A DNA stretch of 64,000 bases, from the NCBI GenBank assembly GCA_963834755.1, contig CAWICQ010000010.1, forward strand, positions 1 through 64,000, given 5' to 3'. Under the pieces are notes generated by a model that had not been told where the DNA came from, did not search any database, and saw only the letters and a list, made by a program, of their open reading frames with translations. This document shows positions 1 through 7,151 of the stretch, piece by piece. The first letter of the stretch is position 1. Each line of letters begins with the position of its first letter. A program made the position numbers and the translations under genes. Source of the stretch: Dokdonella_A sp963834755 (GTDB taxonomy: Bacteria > Pseudomonadota > Gammaproteobacteria > Xanthomonadales > Rhodanobacteraceae).

Positions 1-78
1 AAGCGAGAGCACGCGGCGAACGCCCGTGTCGAACGGGGTCGCCTCGGCGTTTCATCCATCATCTTTCAGGAGAGAACC

Positions 79-366
79 ATGGCAACCGTACGTGACACGA
101 TCGAAGACGCCGGCGAAAGCATTGCCGATGCCGCGAAGAGCGGTGCGAAAGCCGCGAAGAGTGAATTCGGCAAGCTCGGCGCGAAGCTGCGCGCGAACGG
201 CGCTCGTCTCGAAGACGAACTGCAGGACGCACGCGAACGCATCGGCGAAGGCGCGCGCAAATTCGGCGATGCCGCCGCCGAGCAGATCCGCGAGCATCCG
301 CTGGCCGCATTCGGCATCGCGTTCGCCGCGGGCGTGGTGATATCGCGCATTCTGCGCGGTCGCTGA
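79..366 (+). CDS. DUF883 family membrane-anchored protein (YqjD/ElaB-like)
   Basis: Small protein of 95 residues. Residues 1-70 are alanine- and charge-rich and look like a continuous amphipathic helix. The C-terminus (HPLAAFGIAFAAGVVISRIL, about 72-92) is a single tail-anchor membrane segment containing the glycine pattern of the DUF883 family. E. coli members (YqjD, ElaB, YgaM) sit in the inner membrane and can bind ribosomes in stationary phase; that role is family knowledge, not visible here. The ATG at 79 follows an AGGAGAG ribosome site. It starts a tight three-gene cluster with the next two genes, as in E. coli yqjDEK. Confidence 0.85.
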   Translation: MATVRDTIEDAGESIADAAKSGAKAAKSEFGKLGAKLRANGARLEDELQDARERIGEGARKFGDAAAEQIREHPLAAFGIAFAAGVVISRILRGR

Positions 367-377
367 GGCGGCGGATC

Positions 378-785
378 ATGGAGACGATCGCTACGGATGC
401 GCCCGAGGGCGCGTCCGCCCAAGATGATCCCGATCCTGTCGCGCTGTTCAAGGCGGCCGTTGACGAATCGCTGCGCGTCGCGAGTGCCGCGCTCGCACTG
501 CTACGCGCGGAGCTCCGGCTCGCCCGCAGCAGCGCTTTCGTGCTGGTCTGGTTGAGTTTCGCGCTGGTGTTTCTCGGCGTCGGTGCGTGGCTCGCAACGA
601 GCGCCGCGATCGCGGCGGGCATTTACCAGCTGACCGGCAACGTGTTTTACGGAATCGGCAGCGTTGCGCTCGCCAATATCGTCGGCGTGATCGTCGTCCT
701 GCTTGCGATGCGCGGATGCTGGCGCGATCTGGCGTTGCCGCGAACGCGCCGTGCGATCGCGGATTTCCGCGAGGCGATGTCGTGA
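378..785 (+). CDS. Phage holin family protein (YqjE-like)
   Basis: 135 residues. An N-terminal cytoplasmic helix (about 20-50) is followed by two hydrophobic segments (about 52-82 and 90-112) and a short basic tail. This arrangement, directly after a DUF883 gene, matches YqjE of the Actinobacterial holin-X/phage holin III superfamily. In chromosomal clusters these are thought to be inner-membrane proteins of unknown function rather than lysis proteins. The gene begins 11 bases after the DUF883 stop and overlaps the next gene by four bases (GTGA at 782-785), so the three are probably cotranscribed. Confidence 0.8.
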   Translation: METIATDAPEGASAQDDPDPVALFKAAVDESLRVASAALALLRAELRLARSSAFVLVWLSFALVFLGVGAWLATSAAIAAGIYQLTGNVFYGIGSVALANIVGVIVVLLAMRGCWRDLALPRTRRAIADFREAMS

Positions 786-1090
786 AGCTCTTCGAACGGC
801 GCAAGGAAGCGAACGCCGCGCTGTCGATGCTGGAGGGTCGCGAGCGCGCGTGGCGCGCGAACACGCACATCGTGCGCGCGTGGTTCATGCGCCATCGCGC
901 CGGCGTGATCGTCGGTGTCGGTGCCGGCGCGGGCTTCGTGACGTCGTTCCTGCCGATCGCGCCGCTGCTGCGTCTCGTTTCGGCGCTCGCCGGCACCGTC
1001 TCGCTGATGCTCGAGGGACCGCTCCTGCGTCTCCTTTCGGCGGCGCATCGCGAGGCATCGAGCGCACCGACGACGGCAACGGCGCAATGA
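782..1090 (+). CDS. Small membrane protein of the yqjDE cluster
   Basis: 102 residues from a GTG start at 782 that overlaps the preceding stop codon. The same frame stays open further upstream, but those codons lie wholly inside the previous gene, so the overlapping GTG is preferred. The N-terminal third is basic and charged (KLFERRKEANAAL). Residues about 38-85 form one long or two short hydrophobic stretches. It occupies the place of yqjK in the E. coli cluster but similarity to YqjK is not obvious by eye. No function can be assigned beyond membership of a membrane-stress gene cluster. Confidence 0.65.
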   Translation: MKLFERRKEANAALSMLEGRERAWRANTHIVRAWFMRHRAGVIVGVGAGAGFVTSFLPIAPLLRLVSALAGTVSLMLEGPLLRLLSAAHREASSAPTTATAQ

Positions 1091-1103
1091 CTCAGGGGAC
1101 GCT

Positions 1104-2264
1104 ATGACCCAAGGCGGTCGGACTGCCGACATCGCGACGACGGCTCCGACTTCGCGCGCGCCGACAACCTCCGCCGTGCGCGAGACTCCGGCGCAAGAGC
1201 CCGCCGAAGCCGCGACGCCGGCAACGCCGGAGCTGCGCAATCGGCTGCAGATCGCGATCGTCGTGATCCTGACGCTCTACACCTGCGTAGTCGCCGAAGC
1301 GGTGATCGTGCCGGTGCTGGTCGGAATCCTGTTCGGCTTGATGCTCGCGCCGCCGGTCCGCCTCTTCGAACGCTGGCATGTACCGCGTGCGATCGGTTCG
1401 CTGTTCGCGGTCGCGACGACGATCGCGATTCTCGGCATCGCGATCACCGCGCTCGCCTCGCCGGCGCGCGCATGGATGCAGCGCATGCCGCGGGCGATGG
1501 ACCGCATCGAGTCCGTTCTGCGCGACATCCGCCGCCCGCTGCAAGCCGCGACCGAGGCGACGCGCGAGCTCGGCAAGCTCGCGCAGATGGACGATGGTAC
1601 GACTCCGGTGCGCGTCATCGACTCCGGCCAGGGAGCATTCGCGCAGGTACTGAGCGCGGCGCCGGTGGTGCTCGCCGGGTTCATCGTCAGCGTCCTCCTG
1701 ACTTTCCTCTTCCTTCTGCACGGCGATGATCTCTTGCGCAAGTTCGTCACGCTGGCGCCGCACTTGCGCGCCAAGCGCGATCTGGTCGAAGCCACGCGGC
1801 ACGCGCAGAGCGAGCTGTCGATGTACGTGATCACGATCACGCTGATCAACGCGGGGCTCGGCCTCGCAACCGCGGGCGCGCTGTGGCTTCTGCATGTGCG
1901 CGATCCGCTGCTGTGGGGCGGCATCGCGGCGCTCCTCAACTACGCGCCGTTCATCGGGCCGCTGCTGACGGCGGTGGCGCTGCTCGTCGTGGGTTTCGCC
2001 GAGTTCACGACACCGACAATGGCGCTGGCGCCGCCCGCCGCGTTTCTCGGATTGCATCTGCTCGAAGGTCAGCTGCTGACGCCGCATCTCGTCGGTCGGC
2101 GTCTCGCGCTCGATCCGGTCGTGGTGTTTCTCGCGATGCTCGTGCTCGGCTGGATGTGGGGCGTCGCCGGCCTGTTGCTGGCCGTGCCGCTGCTTACCTG
2201 CGCGAAGATCATCGCCGAGCGCGTCGAGGACGGAGATGTCCTCGTCACCTTGCTGTCGCGATAA
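1104..2264 (+). CDS. AI-2E family transporter (PerM/TqsA-like)
   Basis: 386 residues with a proline/alanine-rich cytoplasmic N-terminus (1-45), then hydrophobic pairs at about 50-110, a soluble central region (110-190) and four to five further membrane segments from about 195 to the end. The family signature is seen in the C-terminal half: LLNYAPFIGPLLTAVALL (about 280-297), then GHxx-like LGLHLLEGQLLTPHLVG and a final segment LGWMWGVAGLLLAVPLL. Members export quorum signals, peptides or solutes; the substrate cannot be told here. GGGGA lies just before the ATG. It is 13 bases from the preceding gene and may share its transcript. Confidence 0.9.
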   Translation: MTQGGRTADIATTAPTSRAPTTSAVRETPAQEPAEAATPATPELRNRLQIAIVVILTLYTCVVAEAVIVPVLVGILFGLMLAPPVRLFERWHVPRAIGSLFAVATTIAILGIAITALASPARAWMQRMPRAMDRIESVLRDIRRPLQAATEATRELGKLAQMDDGTTPVRVIDSGQGAFAQVLSAAPVVLAGFIVSVLLTFLFLLHGDDLLRKFVTLAPHLRAKRDLVEATRHAQSELSMYVITITLINAGLGLATAGALWLLHVRDPLLWGGIAALLNYAPFIGPLLTAVALLVVGFAEFTTPTMALAPPAAFLGLHLLEGQLLTPHLVGRRLALDPVVVFLAMLVLGWMWGVAGLLLAVPLLTCAKIIAERVEDGDVLVTLLSR

Positions 2265-2380
2265 GTCTCGCAGCGACGCGCGAACGCGTAGCACAACAAA
2301 CGCAGCGGAAGGAAAAGGACGCGACGTCGGCGTCGGGCTGTTGCTGCCTGAGCGCGTTACCGCGTGAAGCCTGAGAAATT

Positions 2381-2411
2381 CTCTCCCTGCGCTGGGCAAT
2401 CGCAGGGAGAG
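2381..2411. terminator. Strong hairpin downstream of the AI-2E transporter gene
   Basis: An 11-base perfect stem (CTCTCCCTGCG against CGCAGGGAGAG) encloses a 9-base loop, about 115 bases after the transporter stop. No run of T follows on either side, so it is a hairpin that could stall or stabilise the transcript rather than a canonical intrinsic terminator. Confidence 0.45.
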
Positions 2412-2427
2412 CAATTCGGACTTCAGA

Positions 2428-2477
2428 CTATCGGTATTGCTCTTGCTATCAGTGTTGCACTTGCTATCGGTGTTGCT
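2428..2477. repeat. Tandem repeat, 18-bp unit, about 2.8 copies
   Basis: The 14-base core CTATCGGTGTTGCT (with single changes) occurs at 2428, 2446 and 2464, and CTTG joins successive copies, giving an exact 18-base period. It lies between the transporter gene and metJ, which run towards each other. Read as protein it gives repetitive text in every frame but no start codon fits, so it is treated as an intergenic tandem repeat. Confidence 0.75.
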
Positions 2478-2562
2478 TGATCAAAGGACCGGCTGACACC
2501 TCCGGTCCGTCGCCAAGAGCCGGCTCGCGAACACCGCGGCCGGCCCGAAGACGAAAGCCGGA

Positions 2563-2940
2563 TTACTTGGCTTTCTTGGCCGTCTTCCTACGTGCCTTCT
2601 TCTTCATGCCGCCGGTCTTGCGAGCGGTGGAGGTCTTGGCCCGAGCGGTCTTACGCTTCGCGCCTTTCTTTGCAGCTTTCTTCTTTGCAGCTTTCTTCAT
2701 GGCCATATCGCGTCTTAGCTCCTCGTCAGTTGGCAGTGGTTGCCCAGTAAAAGCGTGAAGGAATGCTTCGCACAGCAGATCGCTGTTGGTGGCGTGGCGC
2801 AGATTCGCAACTTGGCGCCGGGTCCGTTCGTCGGACAGAAGTTTCAGAATATGGAAGGGAACCGACACCGTGATCTTCTTCACCGACCCGGCCTTGGTGC
2901 CGTGTTCGACATAGGGGGCGACGAAGCGTGTTGCGGTCAT
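2563..2940 (-). CDS. metJ: Methionine repressor MetJ with lysine/alanine-rich C-terminal tail
   Basis: 125 residues. Residues 1-80 follow E. coli MetJ almost position for position: YVEHGTKAGSVKKITVSVP (the beta strand that enters the DNA major groove), then RRQVANLRHATNSDLLCEAF and LHAFTGQPLPTDEELR. MetJ binds S-adenosylmethionine and represses methionine biosynthesis and uptake genes. The usual C-terminal helix and GINPETW end are missing. From about residue 81 the protein is instead made of KKAAKK, ARAKTST and KKKARRK segments, like the tails of histone H1-like AlgP proteins. An AAGGA site lies five bases before the ATG. A -35-like TTGACA lies at 2996-3001 and met boxes at 3099-3122. The N-terminal identity is secure; the tail's role is unknown. 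Confidence 0.93.
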   Translation of the reverse strand: MTATRFVAPYVEHGTKAGSVKKITVSVPFHILKLLSDERTRRQVANLRHATNSDLLCEAFLHAFTGQPLPTDEELRRDMAMKKAAKKKAAKKGAKRKTARAKTSTARKTGGMKKKARRKTAKKAK

Positions 2941-3098
2941 GTTTCCTTAAAGAAGTTGTCACGCCGACGCGGAAGCTATTACTGTCGAAACCGCGTGTCA
3001 ACAATTTTCTGATGGGAAACAAGCAGTTCCCTAACGACGCAGGTGGTCTGATCGCGCGCCGAAAGCGACGGCATTGACGCGGATTTTTCGACAACGAT

Positions 3099-3122
3099 AG
3101 ATGTATAGACGTCCAGACGTCT
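3099..3122 (-). promoter_or_regulatory. MetJ operator: three tandem met boxes
   Basis: Three adjacent 8-mers, AGATGTAT, AGACGTCC and AGACGTCT, follow the met-box consensus AGACGTCT; the third is a perfect match. MetJ binds arrays of two to five such boxes cooperatively. The array lies 159 bases upstream of metJ, the only gene it faces on the minus strand, and no plus-strand gene follows for many kilobases, so autoregulation is inferred. A minus-strand TATACA overlapping the array could be a -10 element. The rest of the 2941-3332 gap shows no gene I can support. Confidence 0.8.
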
Positions 3123-3274
3123 TTTGCACTGGACGGCTATTCGGCGAACGCCAAAAGCCTTGAAACCCAATGCTGGCGCGGGTTTCAAGCCTTCGATGAA
3201 AATTCTCGCGCGCGTTTTAGTTGTCGTGCGCATCGGTCGTCGCGAATTTTGGCGATTGCGCGCGCGACGCACTT

Positions 3275-3298
3275 TTTTGGCGTCCACGGACGCCAAAA
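3275..3298. repeat. Perfect inverted repeat between metJ operator and gcvPA end
   Basis: TTTTGGCGTCC and its complement are separated by two bases. It stands 35 bases beyond the gcvPA stop. The stem carries U on its 5' side and A on its 3' side in both directions, so it lacks the U tract of an ordinary intrinsic terminator, though it could still mark the end of the gcv transcript. Confidence 0.5.
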
Positions 3299-3332
3299 TG
3301 GCCACTGAACGGGCGCTAAAAAAAAATGCGTT

Positions 3333-4713
3333 TCAGACCAGTGCGCGAGCCATCGCGGAGGCAAAACGGTCGATGTCGGCACTCGTTTTGGTTTCCGTCG
3401 CACAGACCAGAAGGGCGTCGCCGAGCTCCGGAAAATCTTCGCCGAGCGCAACTCCGGCGACGATATTTTCGCGTGCGAGACGTTCGACGATTTCGCTCGC
3501 GGGCTTCGGCAACGCGAACGCCATCTCGTGAAAATGCGCGCGCGAAAAGAGTGCGCGCACACCGTCGATCGCCAAAAGTCTGTCGCGCAGCACGCGCGTG
3601 TTCGCCATCGAGTTCGCGGCCATCCGACGCACGCCTTCGGGACCCAGCATCGCCATCGTGATCGTCGCCGCGGTGACCAGGAGACCCTGGTTGGTGCAGA
3701 TATTTGACGTCGCTTTCGCACGGCGGATGTGCTGCTCGCGCGCCTGCAGGGTCAGCGCGAAACCTTCGCGACCGTCGAGATCGGTGGTGCGGCCGACGAT
3801 GCGTCCCGGCATCTGGCGCACATATTCCTGCTTGCACGCAAGAATGCCGAAGTACGGACCGCCCGACGACAGCGGCACGCCGAGCGGCTGTCCTTCACCG
3901 CAGACGATATCCGCGCCCTGCTTGCCCGAACGCGCGCTGCCCCACTCGCCCGGCGGTTTCAGAACCGCGAGCGAAACCGGATTGACGACGCCGATGACGA
4001 GCGCGCCTTTCGAGTGCGCCCAGTCGGTCAGCGCGTCGACCTGCTCGAGCACGCCAAAAAAGTTCGGCTGCGGGATCACCAGGGCCGTGAACGCGCCGAA
4101 GTCCTGCTCGGCGAGCCATTCGGGACTGACGCCGCCGGCATTCTCGCCCGAATGGCAGAAGTCGAATTCGACGACTTCGATGTCCTGCAGCGCGACGATC
4201 GTGTGCAGCGTCTTCCGGTACGCCGGATGCACGCTGCGCGGCACCAGCACGCGGCGCGAACCCTTTTTCATGCAGCGCTCGGCCATCAGCACGGCTTCGG
4301 CGAGCGCGGTCGCGCCGTCGTACAAGCGACGCGTTGCTGACATCCATGCCAGTCAGCCGCGTCATCATCGTCTGATATTCGTAGATGAGCTGCAGCGTGC
4401 CCTGGCTCGCTTCGGCCTGATACGGCGTGTACGCGGAGTAGAACTCGCCGCGCGAAACGATCGCCCACACGGCGGCCGGGATGTGGTGCTCGTATGCACC
4501 GGCGCCGGCGAAATTAAGCGGCGTGCCATCCTGCGCGGCGCGCTCTTTCATGAGGCGCGTCACGTCCATTTCCGAAAGGCCCGGCGGCACCTTGGCCAGC
4601 GCATCGATCTTGAGCGCGGGCGGAATCTCGTCGAAGAGATCCTCGATGCGGGCGACGCCGATCGCCTTCAGCATGGCGCCGACGTCGGCTTCGGAGTGGG
4701 GAATGAAGGGCAT
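3333..4713 (-). pseudogene. gcvPA: Glycine dehydrogenase (decarboxylating) subunit 1, interrupted by a one-base frameshift
   Basis: P-protein subunit 1 of the glycine cleavage system, which with subunit 2 decarboxylates glycine using PLP and passes the aminomethyl group to GcvH. The first part runs from MPFIPHSEADVGAML (start 4713) to TGMDVSNASL. The expected continuation YDGATALAEAVLMAERC is in another frame starting near 4322. Removing one base from CTTGTAC (about 4319-4325) restores CTG TAC and a 459-residue protein, the normal family length of about 450. Both halves are fully conserved, so either the break is very recent or it is a sequencing indel. It is the third gene after gcvT and gcvH. 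A gcvPB gene for subunit 2 is not in the window and must lie elsewhere. Confidence 0.85.
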
Positions 4714-4817
4714 GGAAGGGAATGGGAAATGGGGAATGGGGAATGGGAAATGGGGAATGGGGAATGTGAGAAAAGACGAAAGAATCGGCGCTCTGCCGAT
4801 TCCCCATTCCCGACTCC
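4714..4817. repeat. GGGAATG heptamer repeat with hairpin, between gcvH and gcvPA
   Basis: Seven or so tandem GGGAATG/GGGAAATG units on the plus strand (about 4718-4766) are answered by a short opposite arm (CCCCATTCCC at 4802-4811). The spacer carries its own eight-base stem, GAATCGGC/GCCGATTC. It splits the gcv operon and leaves gcvPA without a visible Shine-Dalgarno site. Related elements occur at 9531, 11244, 12668, 50331 and 63283. Confidence 0.75.
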
Positions 4818-4824
4818 TGGCCGC

Positions 4825-5223
4825 TCAGTGCTCTTCGTTCTCGATCAGCTCGGCGTAGGCGTCGGGATCGAGCAGCTCTTCCATTTCCTCGGCGAGATTG
4901 TCCGGCTTGACCACGAAGATCCAGCCTTCGCCGAACGCGTCTTCGTTGATCGTCTCGGGTTTGTCCGGCAGCGCCTCGTTGACCGCGACGATCTCGCCGG
5001 ACACCGGCGAATAGACGTCCGACGCGGCCTTGACCGATTCGACGACCGCGCACGCGTTGCCCGCCTGCACGCGATCGCCGAGGCTCGGCAGCTCGACATA
5101 GACAAGGTCGCCGAGCTGGCTCTGCGCATGATCGGAAATGCCGATCGTGACCGTACCCTTGTCCTCGACGCGGGCCCACTCGTGGGACTTCATGAATTTC
5201 AGATCGCCTGGAATCTCTTGCAT
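4825..5223 (-). CDS. gcvH: Glycine cleavage system H protein
   Basis: 132 residues, normal length. It is the lipoyl carrier that shuttles the aminomethyl group between P- and T-proteins. The lipoylation site is the lysine in VVESVKAASDVYSPVSGEI (about residue 65), flanked by the usual strands (KSHEWARVEDKGTVTIGIS near the N-terminus and GWIFVVKP near residue 106). An AGGA site lies eight bases before the ATG. It is transcribed after gcvT with a 70-base gap and is followed by the heptamer repeat before gcvPA. Confidence 0.97.
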   Translation of the reverse strand: MQEIPGDLKFMKSHEWARVEDKGTVTIGISDHAQSQLGDLVYVELPSLGDRVQAGNACAVVESVKAASDVYSPVSGEIVAVNEALPDKPETINEDAFGEGWIFVVKPDNLAEEMEELLDPDAYAELIENEEH

Positions 5224-5293
5224 GATCGAATCCTGAGTGCGGGGCGCGGGGACAATTCTATCAATGGAGCCGTGGCCGCGTGAACGCGGTCCG

Positions 5294-6397
5294 TCACACG
5301 CCGGGACATGCCTGACCGTCGCGCACGAACGGATACTTCACCGCGCGCACGGGCACGAGCTTGCCGCGGATATCGGCCTGCAACGCTGCTTCCGCCGCGG
5401 CCGCCGGAACGCGTGCGAACGCGATCGACTTGCCGATGGTCGGCGAAAAACCGCCGGAGAGAATTTCGCCGTCACCGGCCGGCGTGACGACGCGCTGTCC
5501 GTGGCGCAGCACGCCCTTATCGTCCATGATGAGGCCGAGCAGCACGCGCTTGACGCCTTCGGCTTTCTGTTTCTCCAGCGCGCCGCGGCCGATGAAGTCG
5601 CGGCCCTCGTCCAGGGACACGGTCCAGGCGAGTCCGGCCTCCCACGGCGTGATGTCCTCGTCCATGTCCTGCCCGTAGAGATTCATGCCGGCCTCGAGCC
5701 GGAGCGTATCGCGCGCACCGAGGCCCGCAGGCGCGACGCCGGCCTCCTTGAGGCGATTCCACAACGCGACCGCCGCCGCTTCGGGCACGATGATCTCGAA
5801 ACCGTCCTCCCCCGTGTAGCCGGTGCGCGCGATGAAAAGCTTCGCCGCATCCGGCCCATCGACTTCGGCGGCGACGAACTTGCCGAGCTTGGCCGCCTTG
5901 GCGCGCGCATCGGCGCCCAGGAGGCTCAGCACTTTGTCGCGCGCGTTCGGGCCTTGCACGGCGATCATCGAGAGATCGGCACGCTCGGTGACCTTCACGT
6001 CGAACACCCGTGCCTGCTTTTCGATCCACGCAAGATCCTTGTCGCGCGTTGCCGCATTGACGACGACGCGGAAAAAATCCTCGGCGAGGAAGTAGACGAT
6101 CAGATCGTCGATCACGCCGCCGCGCTCGTTGAGCAGGCACGAATACAGCGCCTTGCCCGAGAGCTTGAGCTTGTCGACGTTGTTCGCCAGCAGATGGCGC
6201 AGGAACTCGCGCGTCCGCGCGCCGGAAAGATCGACGACCGTCATGTGCGAAACATCGAACATACCGGCGTCGCGACGCACCTGGTGATGCTCTTCGATCT
6301 GAGATCCGTAGTTCAGCGGCATGTCCCAACCGCCGAAATCAACCATCTTCGCGCCGAGCGCGCGGTGGGCCTCGTTGAGGATGGTCTTCTGGGTCAT
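5294..6397 (-). CDS. gcvT: Aminomethyltransferase (glycine cleavage T protein)
   Basis: 367 residues from MTQKTILNEAHR, which lines up with the E. coli start; the frame extends six codons further to another ATG without better support. GcvT transfers the methylene group from aminomethyl-GcvH to tetrahydrofolate and releases ammonia. Conserved stretches include MVDFGGWDMPLNYGSQ, GMFDVSHM, TGYTGEDGFEI, LGARDTLRLEAGMNLYG and, near the end, SPTIGKSIAFARV. It opens the gcvT-gcvH-gcvPA operon. No glycine riboswitch-like pair of aptamers is seen upstream; that space holds an inverted repeat instead (6484-6547). Confidence 0.96.
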   Translation of the reverse strand: MTQKTILNEAHRALGAKMVDFGGWDMPLNYGSQIEEHHQVRRDAGMFDVSHMTVVDLSGARTREFLRHLLANNVDKLKLSGKALYSCLLNERGGVIDDLIVYFLAEDFFRVVVNAATRDKDLAWIEKQARVFDVKVTERADLSMIAVQGPNARDKVLSLLGADARAKAAKLGKFVAAEVDGPDAAKLFIARTGYTGEDGFEIIVPEAAAVALWNRLKEAGVAPAGLGARDTLRLEAGMNLYGQDMDEDITPWEAGLAWTVSLDEGRDFIGRGALEKQKAEGVKRVLLGLIMDDKGVLRHGQRVVTPAGDGEILSGGFSPTIGKSIAFARVPAAAAEAALQADIRGKLVPVRAVKYPFVRDGQACPGV

Positions 6398-6483
6398 GAC
6401 CGGTCGGGCGTCCACATTTCGGGGCGCGCATTATCGCGGCAGCGCGCGCCGTTGTCTTGCCCGGCCGGCGTCGCGGCTCGTCA

Positions 6484-6547
6484 TAGGTGGCCTCAAGCCC
6501 ACGCTTGTCCGCTGCCGTTACCGCAAGGCGGGCTGAAGCCCACCCTA
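6484..6547. repeat. Inverted repeat upstream of gcvT
   Basis: Arms at 6484-6502 and 6527-6547 (TAGGTGGCCTCAAGCCC and GGGCTGAAGCCCACCCTA) pair with one or two bulges around a 24-base loop; the right arm is itself a small palindrome (GGGCTGAAGCCC). It lies in the short space between nfeD (end) and gcvT (start) and may end the nfeD transcript. Confidence 0.6.
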
Positions 6548-6554
6548 TTTCTCT

Positions 6555-6998
6555 TCAGGCGACCATGCGGACTTTCAACGCGGTACCGTCGACCGCGACG
6601 ACTTCGACCTCGCTCCCCGCAGGTAGATCCGGCCCTTCAGCCAGCCACGAGCCATCGCCGACGCTGACTTTGCCGCGACCGTTGACGATCGGCTCGGCGA
6701 GCACGAAGCGTTGGCCGACGAGTTTTTCGCCGCGGCGATTCAAGAGCGGCTGGTCGTTACGATGTTCCGCCAGCGGCCGGATGAGTCGCCAGTAGATCGT
6801 GCACGTCGCGATTGCCAGAACCGCGAACACGAGGGCCTGCGCGATCGGCGGCAGCGTCGGGACGATCAGCATGACGGCGCCCATGATGCCGGCGGCAATG
6901 CCGATCCACAGCATGAAGTAACCCGGCGCGATCATCTCGGCGCCGATCAGCACCAGCGCGAGCAGCCACCAGCCGTAGTTGTCGATGAGGGTTTCCAT
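6555..6998 (-). CDS. NfeD family membrane protein
   Basis: 147 residues from METLIDNYGWW. An AAAAGAG stretch precedes this ATG, which is preferred to an ATG 12 codons upstream. Three hydrophobic segments fill residues 8-80 (LALVLIGAEMIAPGYFMLWIG, then MLIVPTLPPIAQALVFAVLAIA). A C-terminal soluble OB-fold domain follows, ending SEVEVVAVDGTALKVRMV, typical of short NfeD1b proteins. NfeD proteins are partners of SPFH/stomatin proteins in membrane quality control. The SPFH gene lies directly upstream on the same strand, separated by an inverted repeat. Confidence 0.93.
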   Translation of the reverse strand: METLIDNYGWWLLALVLIGAEMIAPGYFMLWIGIAAGIMGAVMLIVPTLPPIAQALVFAVLAIATCTIYWRLIRPLAEHRNDQPLLNRRGEKLVGQRFVLAEPIVNGRGKVSVGDGSWLAEGPDLPAGSEVEVVAVDGTALKVRMVA

Positions 6999-7044
6999 AA
7001 GCACGCTCTTTTCCGTTCGAACGTTCAAGCACACTGCACTGGCC

Positions 7045-7142
7045 CCCTCCCTTCAAGGGAGGGCTGCGGTCAGGATGGTGTCCGCGCAAGCGAAACGTTT
7101 CATCGACACCATCCCCACCCGACCCTCCCCTTGAAGGGAGGG
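7045..7142. repeat. Long inverted repeat, 38-base arms
   Basis: Arms at 7045-7082 and 7105-7142 match at most positions around a 22-base loop. Each arm also carries an internal palindrome of the type CCCTCCCTTCAAGGGAGGG. It fills the gap between the SPFH gene and nfeD and has the look of a dispersed palindromic element. No open frame or target-site duplication was seen. Confidence 0.75.
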
Positions 7143-7151
7143 CTTAAGGCG

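Noticed and set aside
3275..3298. Bidirectional intrinsic terminator
   Set aside because: The stem is perfect but in both directions A, not U, follows the 3' side, so only an inverted repeat is claimed.
2979..3305. A 108-codon minus-strand frame between metJ and gcvPA
   Set aside because: It spans the met boxes and the inverted repeat, has no good ribosome site and no recognisable family.
4714..4770. CRISPR-like array in the heptamer repeats
   Set aside because: Units are seven or eight bases with no spacers of constant length and no cas genes are near.
6398..6554. Glycine riboswitch upstream of gcvT
   Set aside because: The space is only 157 bases, holds a simple inverted repeat, and shows no paired aptamer with the conserved glycine-riboswitch junctions.
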